Source: Astropecten irregularis
Lineage: Eukaryota > Echinodermata > Asteroidea > Paxillosida > Astropectinidae
Reading direction: 5' to 3'
Assembly (NCBI GenBank): GCA_963971285.1
Contig: OZ020244.1
Location: 29,946,001-30,010,000, forward strand
Length of the DNA: 64,000 bases
This document shows positions 9,190 through 22,055 of the stretch, piece by piece. The translations under genes and the position numbers were made by a program. The notes under the pieces were generated by a model. The model saw nothing but the letters and a program-made list of their open reading frames with translations, searched no databases and was not told the DNA's origin. Positions within the stretch are counted from its first letter, which is position 1. Every line of letters begins with the position of its first letter.

Positions 9190-10541
9190 CGTCTATTGAC
9201 AAACAAAATAATCTTTCAAAAAGGACACACCCCAATATTTACTTATTTCAAACTATCACTGTCCATCCCAATAACAATTTTCAAAATACATGTAAATCCA
9301 ACAATTAAGGTGCAACTTTTGAAGAACTAAATGTCTGAATTGACAAATAAATACATATTAATCTCATAAAACACAGAAAGACTACCAAATCCAAGCCTTC
9401 AATGTTTCCATTACCAGTATTTTGTTATCCACTGGAAACTACAACACAATCTTTTATTCATTTCAAAACCATTTGAAATAGCCACAACCTCTCAAACACA
9501 ATAAATGGAACAACAAAAAATGGAAGAAAAACAATAGAAAAAACGTAGAAGAAAAAAACCTCTGTATTTAATGGCATAAAATGTCACCAGCAAGTAAACA
9601 AAACATATAAAGGGCCCTTGAAAAAACTGTCAAAACAAGACAATTTCCTGCACAAAGTCAATAATAAGTAATTCAAGAAATTAAGAAAATAAATTATCCC
9701 AAGCATTGAAGTTTTCCAAACATAAAGACAGAAATGATCAAATTTTCTCTGTTTCAAGTACGATATGGCGAACAAGACCATATTTTTCTCATAATATTGG
9801 CTTTGTGGTCAGACTTTGTGGTCTTTTCTCTTGATTTGGATGTGCCACTGCAACATGTATGACTATGATTTGCTCTTTTCTTTACACAACTACCGATTAG
9901 CATTTGAATTTGTGGAAAAAGGTAACTGAGGACAACTGACAACATCGGGCTGAATATAAGGTTCAGTTTCAAAAATCACTTCAAATTCAAAAAACACCTT
10001 TTGTATAATACCCAAATCCAAAAAGCAATTGTAGTTCCCCTACAAATCTTGATAAATCCTGGAGGACTGTTTTATTCATCCATGGTAAAATTTATCACCA
10101 AATACAAGTAAATTATAAACAATTTTGGCTAACCTAAGTTTATTAATACTTCCCCCAATTTTTTACCATATGCAAACAAAAATCATGTTCAATTAAGTTT
10201 GTCAACTCGTACACCGACCAACCAACTCATACGCAGACGAACTTGTACACCAACCAACTCTACTCTGACCATCTCAGAGTAAGGGCAAAAACCCATGAAA
10301 ATCCCCTTCAAAAATTCAGAATCTAACAAATTCAGAACAAAATAACCTAAATGGAAATGAATGATGGTGAACGAGTACACTTGAGTACGAGATGCATCGC
10401 GTACAAATTACAACTCAAGTTGCAAGGAATGCAAGTTTTCAAGTTGGTTTGTGTACATACTGGACAATATTAGGCCTACGTACAACTTTTTATCTAGTAC
10501 TACTAGTAGTAGTAGGCCTAGTAATATTATGGCATTACTTC
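9190..10541. other. AT-rich upstream flank of the Helentron, no gene seen
   Basis: This should contain the 5' leader and left terminus of the Helentron. Short direct repeats of a GTACACCAACCAACTC-type motif occur at about 10200-10260. I see no supported coding sequence and cannot place a promoter. Confidence 0.5.
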
Positions 10542-10748
10542 AGTGTCTTTTACGCCACCCATACTATTTTCAGTATTTATTTGGATAAGAAACTGTTGTT
10601 GTTTTTCACTAAAATATTGCCGAAAAAATTAATTCATTTTAGGGTTTCCAGGACCCATGAATAAATTTGCTTTAAATAACAAGTCTCATTTTGGAACAGA
10701 AGAAGCTAAATAAATACTGAAAATAATATGGGTGGCGTAAAAGACACT
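10542..10748. mobile_element. 207-bp MITE with 42-bp terminal inverted repeats
   Basis: The left arm begins AGTGTCTTTTACGCCACCCA (10542-10583). The right arm is its reverse complement (10707-10748) with about one mismatch. The core between them is about 120 bp. The high similarity of the arms suggests a recent insertion. Superfamily not determined. Confidence 0.85.
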
Positions 10749-12070
10749 AACCCAATTATTAATCATGTTCATAGAAGTTTCATGAACTAGGTCTGACGGG
10801 GTTACCTCAGTTTAACATTAGTAATAGTAGGGGCCTGGTACCCAGCGCGCTTCTACAGTAAACAAACTAACCTAAAATAATTGACTCTTCATGGGCACCA
10901 GCTACCCTGAGTGTAATAAACTGATGTAACCCCAGTCTGACCATAGACTTCTGTTTCTACAATCCTAGCTATATGGACGGTCTGACCATGGTCTGACAAA
11001 TACTAAAACTAGTGCAACTCAATATGCTAGCCATAAGCCATACATAACTTCATAAGCAATTGCAAGACTTTACAGTTACAAAAGAGGTGACGATTTAGAC
11101 TATTTTTCTCAGTAAAAACAGCGAACCAAATTGCAAAAGAGGTTCCAAAGATCATTAACAACACGGACCATTAAGTATATACACGATAATTAAAAAATGT
11201 AGAGTTTATTCTGCATTAAAATTAAAATTTCCTATAATCAAAACAAGCCGCATACCTACCGTTGAGCACAGCGTAGCTATGTGTACGTGTTTCGTATACA
11301 CAATCACGTACACACGAGTTATTTGCACGTACTGTATGGTATCCCATAATAATACATTGATAGTATCCAATTCATCATACAAATAAAGCACGCCTCCCAA
11401 AACATGAAAGCAGTACCAGACTATTTCGTTGAAACGATGACGGAGGTCCGGTCAGTGACCCTGGGCCATAGCCCTTTACACAACCTCAGCGCGACTCTGT
11501 CCGGCTAAGGCTCCGGCTCCATTTCGTGAATCCGTTATGTGATTCTAATACCTTTGGCTTGGGTTAATTGGAAGTAGATACTCTATTGTGAACAAGAAAA
11601 CAGACATTAAGCACCAATGAAAAGCCGCCACCTATATTTTCAGGGCCGCAGCAGGAGCCTGAGCTGGAACTGACAATGGAAAAATTAGGGCCGACATTTT
11701 GGCCGGGTCCCAATTCTCTGGCTGCGACCGTAAATAAGTCTATGGAAATGGCAGCAGTCACTGGGTAGTGGCTGCCATACGTACGTGTGTAATTTGCAGC
11801 CGCAGCCAGAGAATTGGAACACGTAAGGCCTGAATGTGTAATCCACTGCCTAAACTGTTTTCGTACCGTGTGGACGTTCACTGAACGAGCAGCACTACGC
11901 CCTCATGCGCCCAAGTACACACAACGTAACAGGAGGCCTAGCCTACCCGACGGAAAACACCTTTGTTACACCGTCTCAGAGAAACATACTTGCATTTATT
12001 CAATTAAGTGTTTTGAAATAAATTATTGCAAGGTAAATGCGTTAATAAAAACGATTCAGAAAAAACATTT
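10749..12070. other. Non-coding stretch with degraded inverted repeats
   Basis: At 11706 and 11795 an inverted pair around CCAATTCTCTGGCTGC brackets sequence rich in GGCTCCGGCTCC-like words, resembling the family at 30985-31440 and 57396-57622. Otherwise no gene is supported here. Confidence 0.45.
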
Positions 12071-12424
12071 AAAGGTATAGTATCATACTTTAATTGGTAA
12101 GAAACCAACACAGAAATGTTCACAGATTTACGTATAACTTACAGGGTATGAAGATGGTGATGATAGAAACATACCGTTAAATTTTTCCGCCTGAAATGGT
12201 GTATTTATCCAGAAATTAGTAAACAATGACCGAAAATCTTGTTGATCTTTTAAAAGATCAAGAATAAAAGAGAAAAGACATTTTTTTTAAATGTTTTCTC
12301 AAAAAGTGGGCACCGTGTGGGCGGACTGAAATTTTCATAGATGACTGTTACTGTATCTGTCTTGATATTTTCACCCATGAATCTGAATTTCTTTGACAAA
12401 AACCAAAGCATTATTATTACCTCT
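12071..12424 (+). mobile_element. MITE family 1 copy (AAAGGTA...TACCTTT)
   Basis: This is the first of at least eleven roughly 350-bp copies in the window. The ends are AAAGGTATAGTATCATACTT and its inverse. Inside are GTTCACAGATTTACG, an imperfect GATCTTTTAAAAGATC palindrome, and GTGGGCACCGT. It is non-coding. Confidence 0.88.
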
Positions 12425-12729
12425 AAGTCAACTTTGGATTACTGATGTAAAATTGAACTATATAGGCCTACGAAAGTACGCACTTCGTAATTACTGTTGA
12501 TGACACCGGATGAAAAATCTGCCATTTATCCTTGCACTATTTTAATGTACATGTAATGGGTTTTCGTCTTACAAGGATCGGATCAGGAACACAAGTTTGA
12601 TAGAACAAAACTGTTCTTCATCCTTTGCCCATGTTCTAGCTTCAATTTCCTTATAAATATTTCCCGGCCTCCTTTTTAATTTTAATAAGGGTCACGCGTC
12701 ATCAGACACGTCCGGGCAAAGTAATTTAT

Positions 12730-13030
12730 TTCGTATGACGTCATCGTCATAAAAAAGCCATGAATTTGTTCCTTTGCAGCATATCTCAAAAATGACAAAT
12801 GGTAATTATTCTTTTTGTAAAAGCTTTATTAGACCCTGTACATGTGCACGCTGTTGTGAAATTAACTGTGACGTCATTATGACGTCATCAAAAGGCAGAA
12901 TTTATGTTTGCAGCATATCTTGAGAATGACAAAAGTTATGGTAATGATTCTTTTCGCAAAAGCTTTGTTAGAAACTTCAGATGCACTCTGCTTTGTGAAT
13001 GACCGTGACGTCTTCGTGACGTCATCGGAG
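12730..13030 (+). repeat. Tandem ~135-bp repeat carrying TGACGTCA (CRE-type) palindromes
   Basis: Two successive copies share GCAGCATATCT, AATGACAAA, TAATTATTCTTTT/TAATGATTCTTTT and AAAAGCTTT, and end in paired TGACGTCAT sites (about 12738, 12870, 12883 and 13017; one altered site at about 13006). The TGACGTCA octamer is the consensus CREB/ATF site. Whether it works as an enhancer is unknown. Confidence 0.7.
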
Positions 13031-13372
13031 CTTATGAAGCTTACCAAATAAGTCGGAACAGCTCCGTGTTCGTCCACGAACACTTAAATGTCTAGTTGTA
13101 TTTAGAAACGTCAAGGCAGCGGCATTTTGCACGGAAGGGAAATAATGATTATAATTATTGTGATGCCGAGTGAAAGAAAATAATGGAAAGCCTAGCTGGT
13201 CGTGTGTTTTTTCCCTTCCTTCGCTTGTGGTATATCGCGAAGGTTTTGCGTTTGCTTTTTTATGTGCATAGCATGACATAGTGCCTGCCGCATTTTGCTG
13301 AAACCTCGAAAACGAGCCGTAATGCGGTACCTTGAGGACGATTCCACTCCAGAGTTTCAACTTTGGGTGTTT

Positions 13373-13737
13373 AAAGGTAGAATCATACATAGGTTTTTGT
13401 CAAAGAAATACAGATTCATGGGCATAAATATCAAAGACGATACAATACTAGTCATCTGTGAACATTTCAGTCCCATATACGGTGCCCACTTTTTGAGAAA
13501 ACAGTGAAAAACGGCCACAGTATTTCTTAAGTCTTTTCTCTTTTATTTTTGATCTTTTAAAAGATCAAAAAGATTTTCGGCCGTTGTTTTACTAATTTCT
13601 GGATAAATACACCATTTCAGGCGGACACATTTTAACTGTATGTTTCTACCACCACCATATTCATACCCTGTAAGTTATACGTAAATCTGTGAACATTTCT
13701 GTTTTGGTGTCCTACCAAAGTATGATACTACCTTTAA
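13373..13737 (-). mobile_element. MITE family 1 copy
   Basis: Inverted relative to the 12071 copy, with both AAAGGTA-type ends and the central GATCTTTTAAAAGATC palindrome preserved. Confidence 0.88.
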
Positions 13738-14217
13738 TTAAGTGTCAACAGAATGCTACAAAAAGGGACAAATGAAGCGCTGCCAAAAAAAAAAATGCAC
13801 AGGAAATATGCTTTGAACCCTCCATAAAAGGAAACAAGGGCTCATCATAATTATTATCACCAGAAAAATTTCTTTTGAAGGGTCCTCTTCTCTTCCCGTT
13901 TCATTTCCTCAGCATTATAAATACATGGAATTGGGTATTATTTCTGGGTTGTTTTGCTATAGGCCCCTTATCCCTGACATGCAACACAAAATATTTTCAA
14001 GCTTTCGAGATGATAAATTATATGAAGACCAACCACTCAGGCTATGTGCCACATTTCTGCCTGGTTTATTCTCCTTGTGCATCCTGCCGGAGATGGTTTT
14101 GAATTTGCCACACTTCCATACACACACTGCCATACAGTAGTTTAATTATGCAGAACAGTGTCTGGGAACTTTTCTTTCATTCTCTAACACTACAACCCTC
14201 CTCAGACCAATTAAGAC
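13738..14217. other. Non-coding stretch, nothing recognised
   Basis: Two overlapping short open frames on the plus strand have no recognisable features. I do not support a gene here. Confidence 0.5.
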
Positions 14218-14899
14218 TATACGCCGTGCTACTGCCGTGCCGAACTTAAAGGGTGGCTGCAATGATATTTAATTAAATTTACCGAAATAATTTAATTAAG
14301 TTTTTAAAAAATATATCACATTTAATTAAAGTTTATTTTTTGTTTTCCCCCGCATCTGGATTTTTTTTCTCGAAATGAACCGCACCCCATTATCATTATT
14401 TTTGTGTCCACGCCCCACCCCCTAGTACGGGATTTTGATTGCCGTCAGTGACGCGGGAACCAGCTTAGCATTACTTGATGGCTTGTGAACCAGCTACCGA
14501 GTTCCCGAGATGACGTCACGACGTTCCACCCTCCCAGTTAATAAAATGATTTTAAAACCAACACAAGGGAGGCTATAACTACGACAGCCTCGCAACTACG
14601 TTTTAAAGACTTTATTCCATCAATATATATCAGCAAAAACACCCATTGCGGCTACCCTTTAAATCAATGAGTGCAGCTATAGCACGGCAGTAGCGCGGCA
14701 GCTGCGCTAAACGCAGAGCTTAATTGAAAGTGTCGCGCCACTGCCGTTCCGAATACCGATAGCGCGGCAGACCCTGTTAGAGCTTGCCGTGTCGAACACA
14801 ATAGCCGAGCCAAATTCACGCTAAACGCCGTGCTATTGCCGTGCCAAACTTGAAAATGTCAAATTATCATATTCGGCACGGCAGTAGCAGGGCGTATAG
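14218..14899. mobile_element. ~680-bp MITE with TIR CTATACGCC.GTGCTACTGCC
   Basis: The ends are inverted copies of a CTATACGCC(G/C)TGCTACTGCCGTGCC-type sequence. The interior repeats CACGGCAGTAGC and GCGCGGCAG words in both orientations, so it is palindromic at several scales. No coding capacity is visible. Confidence 0.8.
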
Positions 14900-15191
14900 C
14901 CTAGGCCTTAGCCCCTTTCTTCGTTTTCTTCTTGACATTATCATGTACCGGTTCTCTCCTTACTTTGACCTCAATTTGTAGTCTTTGTTTTCTGCCTTTC
15001 TACCCGTCTCTCCCCTTCTATATTCCTTTCGCTCCCCTCCCTTCTTTGGTTTATGTGATATAGACGCTCTCGCCGTACAGCGAGTTCGTACTTAGTGTGG
15101 CACGGAGTAGAACGGGTGATACTCAGACCATCCCTCCTTACTCTCCCCTAACTTCTTGAAGAACTCTGTATGTCTCTGATGTTTCTTTATA

Positions 15192-15546
15192 GGTAATATC
15201 ATTCTTTAGTTTAAAAAAAATAATCAAGATAGGCAAAAATATCAAGACAGAAACAGTAAAAGTCATCTGTGAAAATTTCAGTCCCATACGGTGCCCACTT
15301 TATGAGAAAACAGTGAAAAACAGCCATGTATTTCTTAGGTGTTTTCTCTTTTATTTTTGATCTTTTAAAAATTCAAAAAGATTTTCGGCCGTTTATTATT
15401 TTTTTTACTAATTTCTGGAAAAATAAACTATTTCTGGCGGAAATATTTTAACGGTATGTTTCTACCACCACCGTCTTCGTACCTTGTAAGTTATACGTAA
15501 ATCTGTGAACATTTCTTTTTTGGTTTCTTAATTATGATACTACCGT
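15192..15546 (-). mobile_element. MITE family 1 copy
   Basis: Same orientation as the 13373 copy, with the palindrome partly degraded. Both ends are recognisable. Confidence 0.8.
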
Positions 15547-15910
15547 TAAATAACGAAATTGTTATTCCAATGTGCTTTTGGCATTGTGGGTGGCAAAATG
15601 ATTTGAAAGTGAAGAAATTCCAACATGAGCAACTGGCAACGAAAGTTGAGGTAAACTTGAATTTAACTGGATAGGAATTTAAAGGAAAAAGCCTCCAAAC
15701 TAAGTATGGAAACCATTATTTTTAGACGAAAATGGAGCGTTCGGTATTAAGTCTTTTTGCCGAAGTTATAGATAGCCGAATAAATAAAATAAAGTTTCTC
15801 AAACTTAATCAACTGCTTTAATTTAATTTGCCTGTGAATAGATTTAGGCCTACGGGCTCCGGCCAATATAATTGTCTTTTACAAAGAATGACCACTGAAT
15901 TAAAACATTT

Positions 15911-16146
15911 AAAGGTAATATCATACTTTGGTTTTTATCAAAGAAATACAGATTCATGGGCAAAAATATCAAGACAGATACAGTAACAGTCATCTGTGAA
16001 CATTTCAGTCTCATACGGTGCTTAATTTTTGAGAAAACAGTGAAAAACAGCCTGCGTATTTCTTAAGTCTTTTCTCTTTTATTTTTGATCTTTTAAAAAA
16101 TCAAAAAGATTTTCGGCCGTTGTTTTACTAATTTCTGGATAAATAA
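15911..16146 (-). mobile_element. MITE family 1 copy, truncated
   Basis: It begins AAAGGTAATATCATACTTTG and runs through GATCTTTTAAAAAATC, then stops at CTGGATAAAT. The last third of the family consensus is missing. Confidence 0.82.
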
Positions 16147-16960
16147 TTTGAAATTATTGAAAAAATAATTGTGAAAAAAAAAAACCGAAAACAGTTTTGC
16201 ATGTTCGAACACATGCAACGAAAGTGAACATAAAGTATACACAAGTTCGTGAATTTCGAAGTTGAAATTGACGCTAACTGGTCAAAGGTTTTAGATATAC
16301 GGGGAATTGTTTGCTTTACTATTTGTCACCCTTGAATGGCCCTCGGTTTTTGGCGCAGTTTTCATGCCAAACTGAAATAAATGGTTTCGAAATACCCCCG
16401 TAAGAATGAGTATTTCGAGGGAGCAAAACATTAATTTTATTTCGAGGCACAGAAATAATTTTGATGGAACGAAATAATATATTTCATTACCTCGAAATAG
16501 TATTTCGAGGGAATTAAATACACTTTGTTTCAGAACCTCTAAATAAAATTTCGAGGGAACGAATTGGTTTTTTTTTTTTTTATACCTCGCTCCAACATTT
16601 TTTGCCGTCCCCTTGGGGCTCCGTGCGTTTTCTAGCATTTTGTAGTTTTGAAACAAGTAATATAATATATTGTAACATTCTCCAAAGTTGGTTTTATGAT
16701 CATCGAAATAAAAACTAAGATAAATCCTTCTGGTTGTCTTTGAATTAATTCTATGTGTTTGATGTCACGCGTTTTCAGTTCTGTCCAAGCTGTAATATAT
16801 TATCTGCTGTATTGACAGTCACAAAATAGAATTGTGGGTGCAGCTCAAAAATATTATCATAATTCACACAAAATATCTACAAACCCTCGAAATGACTTTA
16901 CAATCATCAGCATCTTTCCTGAAACGGCCGATGTACTTGCGTGTTACTTGCACAAACCCA
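16147..16960. other. AT-rich stretch with repeated TTTCGAGG words
   Basis: Between about 16380 and 16560 the word TTTCGAGG recurs at least four times, also as its inverse, in a palindrome-rich block. I do not support the minus-strand open frame across it as a gene. Confidence 0.5.
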
Positions 16961-17080
16961 CCAGGGAATATTTTCATTGAAAAGTGAAAACAAGAAAAAT
17001 TCACTTTTCTTTGTTCACTTTTCAATGACTTTAAATTCAGTCAGTTTTCCTTGTGGTTATTTGATGATTGTAGGAAATAT
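16960..17080 (+). repeat. SINE 3' fragment (TTTTCAATGACTTTAAATTC type)
   Basis: The words TTCACTTTTCAATGACTTTA and TTGTGGTTATTTGATGATTG are the same as in the tRNA-derived SINE copies at 26985-27250 and 45640-45960. The tRNA promoter part is absent here. Confidence 0.6.
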
Positions 17081-17155
17081 TTTCGTTACAAACCATGCCA
17101 TATAAAAGTATCGGGTAGGGAAATAATCCGCATCTGCTTAGCTGACAGTCACTGT

Positions 17156-17461
17156 CCGGTTCTACGGGGGGGGGGGGCAAGGGGGGCTGTAGCCCCCCCC
17201 CCCTAAAAAAAATTGTCTAGCCCCCCCAAAAAAATGCAAGTGAAAAAAAAAATTCTTGAAAATACTGGATTTTTTCAGTTATTAAGCGCCAATTACATAA
17301 AAAACGCATTGTGTGGCCTATAATGTGCATGTTTTTCGACCCCTTATAAGACATAGCAGAAGCGAGTGTTAGAAGAACCCAAAATATTGGGTCTTCTAGC
17401 CCCCCCAAAAAATAATGGCTCTTCTAGCCCCCCAAAAATTTTGGCTCTAGAACCGCGCCTG
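17156..17461 (+). mobile_element. hAT-type MITE with G/C tracts, copy 1
   Basis: Ends are CGGTTCTACGG and TAGAACCGCGCCTG. It is flanked on both sides by GTCACTGTC, consistent with the 8-bp target duplication of hAT elements. A run of G's follows the left end. The interior contains AAGCGAGTGTTAGAAGAACC and repeated TAGCCCCCC blocks. Confidence 0.85.
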
Positions 17462-17477
17462 TCACTGTCAGTAGTAT

Positions 17478-17834
17478 CAAGTAGTATCAATAATACTTTG
17501 GTAAGAAACCAAAACAGAAATGTTCACAGATTTACGTGTAACTTACAGGGTATGAAGATGGTGGTGGTAGAAACATACCGTTAAAATATGTCCGCCTGAA
17601 ATGGTGCATTTATCCAGAAATTAGTAAAACAACGACCGAAAAACTGTTTGAGCTTTTAAAGATAAAAATTAAAAAGACTTAAGCAATACTGTGGCTGGTT
17701 TTCTCAAAGGGTGGGCACCGTTTGGGACTGAAATTTTCACAGATTACTGTTATTGATTTTGTCTTGATATTTTAGCCCATGAATCTGTATTTCTTTGATA
17801 AAAACCAAAGTATGATAAATTATTACCTTTAAAG
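17478..17834 (+). mobile_element. MITE family 1 copy
   Basis: It lies only about ten bases after the hAT-type MITE and its target duplication. It matches the 12071 copy across its length, but the central palindrome is eroded. Confidence 0.85.
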
Positions 17835-18239
17835 CTTATGTACATTTTATCTCTAGTTAGTCAATAAAGTGCTATTTGTATTTTTCTTCTTTAAAGGTGT
17901 ATAATCACCCACACACAATAATTATTTACAAACGCAATTTAACGGTTCTACAATCGGTCGTTAAATTGCCGACATACTATTTGAGGCGGGGCCAAATAGA
18001 AAACAAACCCAAATGAGGATGGGGACCACAAAAACAAATGAATCCCATCAATTTCTGATTGTTAAGACCCTGTAGAACCCACAACTGTTCCGCCCCGAGA
18101 AAGGAAAATCAATTAAGCAAAGACAAAATCCTACGGTTTTTTCGTTGCGAAGAAAACAAGCTTCATTCTATAGGTTTTGAGGCTGAAACTTAACGATGCC
18201 TTTGAAACCAATCATTAGTTGCACTCTACCTTGAAACTT

Positions 18240-18597
18240 AAAGGGTAATTTCATAATTTGGTTTTTGTTAAAGAAATGCAGATTCATGGGCAAAAAATAT
18301 CAATAAAGATACAATAACAGTCATCTGTGAACATTTCAGTCCCGTATGGCGCCCACGGTTTGACGAAACATAAAAAAAAACGCCCATGGAATTTCTTTAA
18401 TATTTCACCGTTGAAAAAAAATCTGTTTAAAAGATCAAACATAATTGCCGTTTTATTTCTTGATAAATACAGCATTTCAGGCGGTAGAAATAAAAACGGT
18501 ATGGTCTATGTTTCTACCAGCATCATCTTTATACCCTGTAAGTTATGTGAACACGTCAGCTTTGTTTCCCTATAATTATCAAAGTATGATACTATCT
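18240..18597 (-). mobile_element. MITE family 1 copy
   Basis: Family ends and the GTGAACATTTCAGTCCCGTA block are present; the middle has diverged. Confidence 0.82.
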
Positions 18598-18969
18598 TAA
18601 AACGAACGAGTTTGAAGTTTTTATGCATGATAGCCCGCAATAAAAAAAATGAACAATTGACAATAAATTTTTATAGTGCGCCGGTGTTAATTTTGGGCCC
18701 TGTTGAGAAACATTAGAACTACAGAATGGAAATAAAAGACCGCTAGGGATTTTTACTCACCGTTTTCATTTGAAGTGACTTTTCATGCAGACCTTCAGGT
18801 GCACAGTTTCCGTTTCAAGTTGTTTGAAGTTCAAGTTGAGCAGTTTGTGTCAGTAGGAAAGCAACAACCAACAATGACGCAGCCTCGCCGTTATTTACAA
18901 TTTTGCAACTGGTTTCAGCAGCTTGTAGGTGCTGAGCTGGCCCATTACCAGTGCGCAAGCGCAGCGCTT

Positions 18970-19338
18970 AAAGGTAATATCATACTATGTTTTTTTTGTC
19001 AAAGAAATTAATACAGATTCGTGGGCAAAAATATCATGGAAGATACAGTAACAATCTGTGAACATTTCAGTGCCATATTACGGTGCCCACTTTCATGAGA
19101 AAAACAGTGACAACGGCCACAGTCTTTTCTCTTTTATATTTGATCTTTTAAATATCTAAAATATTTTGGTCACATGTTTTACTTTTTTCTGGATAAATAC
19201 CGCATTTCAGGGAGAAATATTTCAACTGTATGTTAATTTCTACCAGCACCATCTTTATAACCACTGCCCTGTAAGTTATAGGTAAATCTGTGAAAATCTC
19301 TGTTTCGGTATGTTACCAAAGTATGATAGTACCTTTAA
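18970..19338 (-). mobile_element. MITE family 1 copy
   Basis: Family ends are intact. Small insertions make this one of the more diverged copies. Confidence 0.82.
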
Positions 19339-19772
19339 CTAGCATCAGTAATACACGTGGAACTTAGAGGATCATGAGCCGCCTAACCGACTTAATTAAA
19401 TTAAATTATGGCGCTCCCACTAAATTGGCATGTAACTATGGAAACATAATTCAGAACGTAGTAGAATGGCCCGATAGTCTACATGTACTGATTGTAAAGC
19501 TCAACGTATATAGTATATGGCTTATTTATTCCTCATTATCATACACAACGATCACATTGCATTTTGTATACAGTGTATTCCGTCCATGATAAAAATTAAC
19601 AATTTGAAATTTAAAGTAGATTATTCATTTTAGGTCAATTTCTCCTCCAGCGAAGAACAGATGACGGTTAGGCTGAGGCCGAGAATGTTGTTTAAGTTAG
19701 CTTGAAAGAAAACTGAATACAAATATCGTCAAGCAACAGAATTAATTAGGCCCACACGAGTGTTTTAATTAA

Positions 19773-20095
19773 AGGGAGGGTACAGAATTGGTAAGACAAT
19801 ACACTTCATGATCACAGATTCACATAAAACTTACACAGTATAATGGTGATGATAGGAGAAAACATCCCATGAAATGTTTTTGTCTGAAATGCCATATTTG
19901 TTGAGAAATAAATGAAACTATTTTCCGATTGGAATAAATCGCTTCGAAGCGTTTTATTCATTCGTTGAAATGTGTACAGTTCTAGATCAGTACACGGGTT
20001 TTCACTATTTTCTCGTGACCCAGATGGCTGATTGACCTCATACTTCTACAGGTTTGTCAGTAAGGTACATGATGGATTACATAATGTGCTTTCAC
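19773..20095 (+). mobile_element. MITE family 1b copy (related subfamily), degraded
   Basis: It shares TTGGTAAGACAATACA and AACTTACA with family 1. Its second half (TTTTCTCGTGACCCAGATG, ACAGGTTTGTCAGTAAGGTAC) matches the copies at 38983 and 63563. I treat it as a sister subfamily. Confidence 0.6.
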
Positions 20096-20106
20096 TGTCA
20101 GCAACG

Positions 20107-20335
20107 CAGGCGCGGTTCTAGAGTCAACATTTTTGGGGGGCTAGAAGAGCCATTATTTTTTGGGGGGGGCTAGAAGACCCAATATTTTGGGTTCTTCTAA
20201 CACTCGCTTCTGCTATGTCTTATTAGGGGTCGAAAAACATGCACATTATAGCCCAAACAACGCGTTTTTTTTTAATGTAATTGGCGCTTAATAACTGAAA
20301 AAAATCCAGTATTTTCAAGATTTTGGTTTTTTTTT

Positions 20336-20366
<31 letters not shown>

Positions 20367-20416
20367 GGGGGCTACAGCTGCCCCTAGCCCCCCCCCCCCC
20401 CGTACAACCGCGCCTG
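20107..20416 (-). mobile_element. hAT-type MITE with G/C tracts, copy 2
   Basis: Ends are CAGGCGCGGTTCTAG and its inverse, CAACCGCGCCTG. The insertion is inverted relative to copy 1. It carries an uninterrupted G run of about 25 bases (about 20346-20370) and a C run near its right end. No clear target duplication is visible at this copy. Confidence 0.82.
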
Positions 20417-22055
20417 GAGTACCGCAGTCAACATTCAAAACTATAGTGCTAGCCTTAAAATCAGATCCTTCGAATAGAACAATATTAACCAATCCGGTCT
20501 CATGTGCGTCTCCTCATCAAACTGTTGAAGAAAACATCGCCCCTGTTTGCAGCCAACAGGCTTAATTATTTATTTTATAACACCACAGACCGAGCATGAT
20601 ATGCCACCGTCATTTGGAGCATAATGAGAAGCCGTGGAATTCGGCATTTTACAAGTTTCAAAAACTTCAAAAGAGTTAGTCAAAGAAAAGAAATCGACAT
20701 GTACAAGAATGTGTACAGGATTCCAATGATTGTCTTGTTTCCATTCACTGGCATTCATTATGCAATACTATACTACTTACTAGACTTGAAACAGGTCTAT
20801 GCAAACCAGGATGAATAACAAGATAATTATTCATGAGGGTACGTCAAATTATGTGTCATTCATGATCGTATTTTGTGCACCTGATGAGGAAACGTGCGGC
20901 TTTTCGGATCATAACTTGAAATAATTGTGTGTGAGAGCCGTAAAATTAAATAGTAAAATTTTATTTATTTTCTCTAGACAGCGCCCTCTCTTGGTGAGTC
21001 TCTTGAGGGCGCCCCATTTCAAAATAAACATCGATCACCGCGATCGGCAAAAAAGGTAAACCTTGCACTTTATTCACTCATTTTAATAGATTATTTACTT
21101 CTTTTGCAAGATTTAGAAGCCAACCCTGAGGCTGTTGTTTTTTCTGCAGGGTAATCTTCGCTAAATGGTTATTTACTGTATGAATACGTATCGGTTGTAG
21201 CTCGATTGATCTTGATTTCTAAAAAGACTAAATAACGTTTTGATGTACTATATTTTAGTATATACTTTACGACGTTACACACTCGGCCGGTTTAGGTACC
21301 GAGACCGAGCTGTGCAGTGTGCACATGTATGCACTCAGGTTTGATAACGTTATGTGGGAGATTGTAAAAGGGGGGTCCCAAAACTATAAAGGAAAGGAAA
21401 ACTATGTTCATTGTGTCATCTTCTACATGAGGTTAATTTTGTGGAAAGAGGGCAGCCGGCAGGGCTTTGATTTTTGAGGGAAATTGTGGGGTAAAGACGG
21501 TAACAAAGATGTAACATTTCACGGCTGCACGGACGGCCACAGACGAGAATAGTCTGTTTTCTAATCTGACATTTTGAAGACACTTGATCTGTTGGGTCTG
21601 GGCAATAGACTAACCGGACCAGACAAAATGGCCTCACACGATCAGGCTGTTTTCAAGTTTGCAAGAAGTGCGTTAGAAAATTGCATTTTACCACTGAAAT
21701 GTTGCACAAATTTCTTCAATCTAGGCTTTTAAGGACCCAGGAACATTTGCTGAAAGTCATAAGTATCATTTTTGAGGAGAAGAAATTATTTAAGAGGTAA
21801 AATAATCAATGTGTTTTGGGGATCCCTTCTTATCACGATCCCCGTTATGTGGGGCCTACTTGTCTTAAGACTTAGATGGGTACTTTTATTTTTGCCTTTT
21901 TCGTATATTTGCCGTAATATAAGAGTGTGACCTTCTTCTGATGTCAGAGGAATACCGGTATTTCACCACTACCATTACCATGGGCATGATGGGCCGTGGC
22001 CATGGGGATTAGAAATGTTAAAAAATAATTCAACCTCATTCTTATCATCTAGACC
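20417..22055. other. Presumed 5' flank of the 22477 gene
   Basis: No element or exon is certain here. An ATG at 21628 in a good context (AAAATGG) opens a 35-codon frame that could be a first exon, but I found no donor that fits the phase of the next exon. An inverted GCGCCCTC / GAGGGCGC pair lies at about 20983-21012. Confidence 0.4.

Noticed and set aside
13875-14140. Two overlapping plus-strand open frames
   Set aside because: No domain, no splice context, and overlapping frames with equal length suggest chance.
20223-20565. Open frames with poly-Gly or poly-Pro tracts
   Set aside because: They are produced by the G run of the hAT-type MITE, not by a gene.
20624-20818. 64-codon plus-strand frame with a hydrophobic stretch (GIHYAILYYLLDL)
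   Set aside because: No conservation evidence, no neighbouring exon in phase, and an equally long antisense frame.
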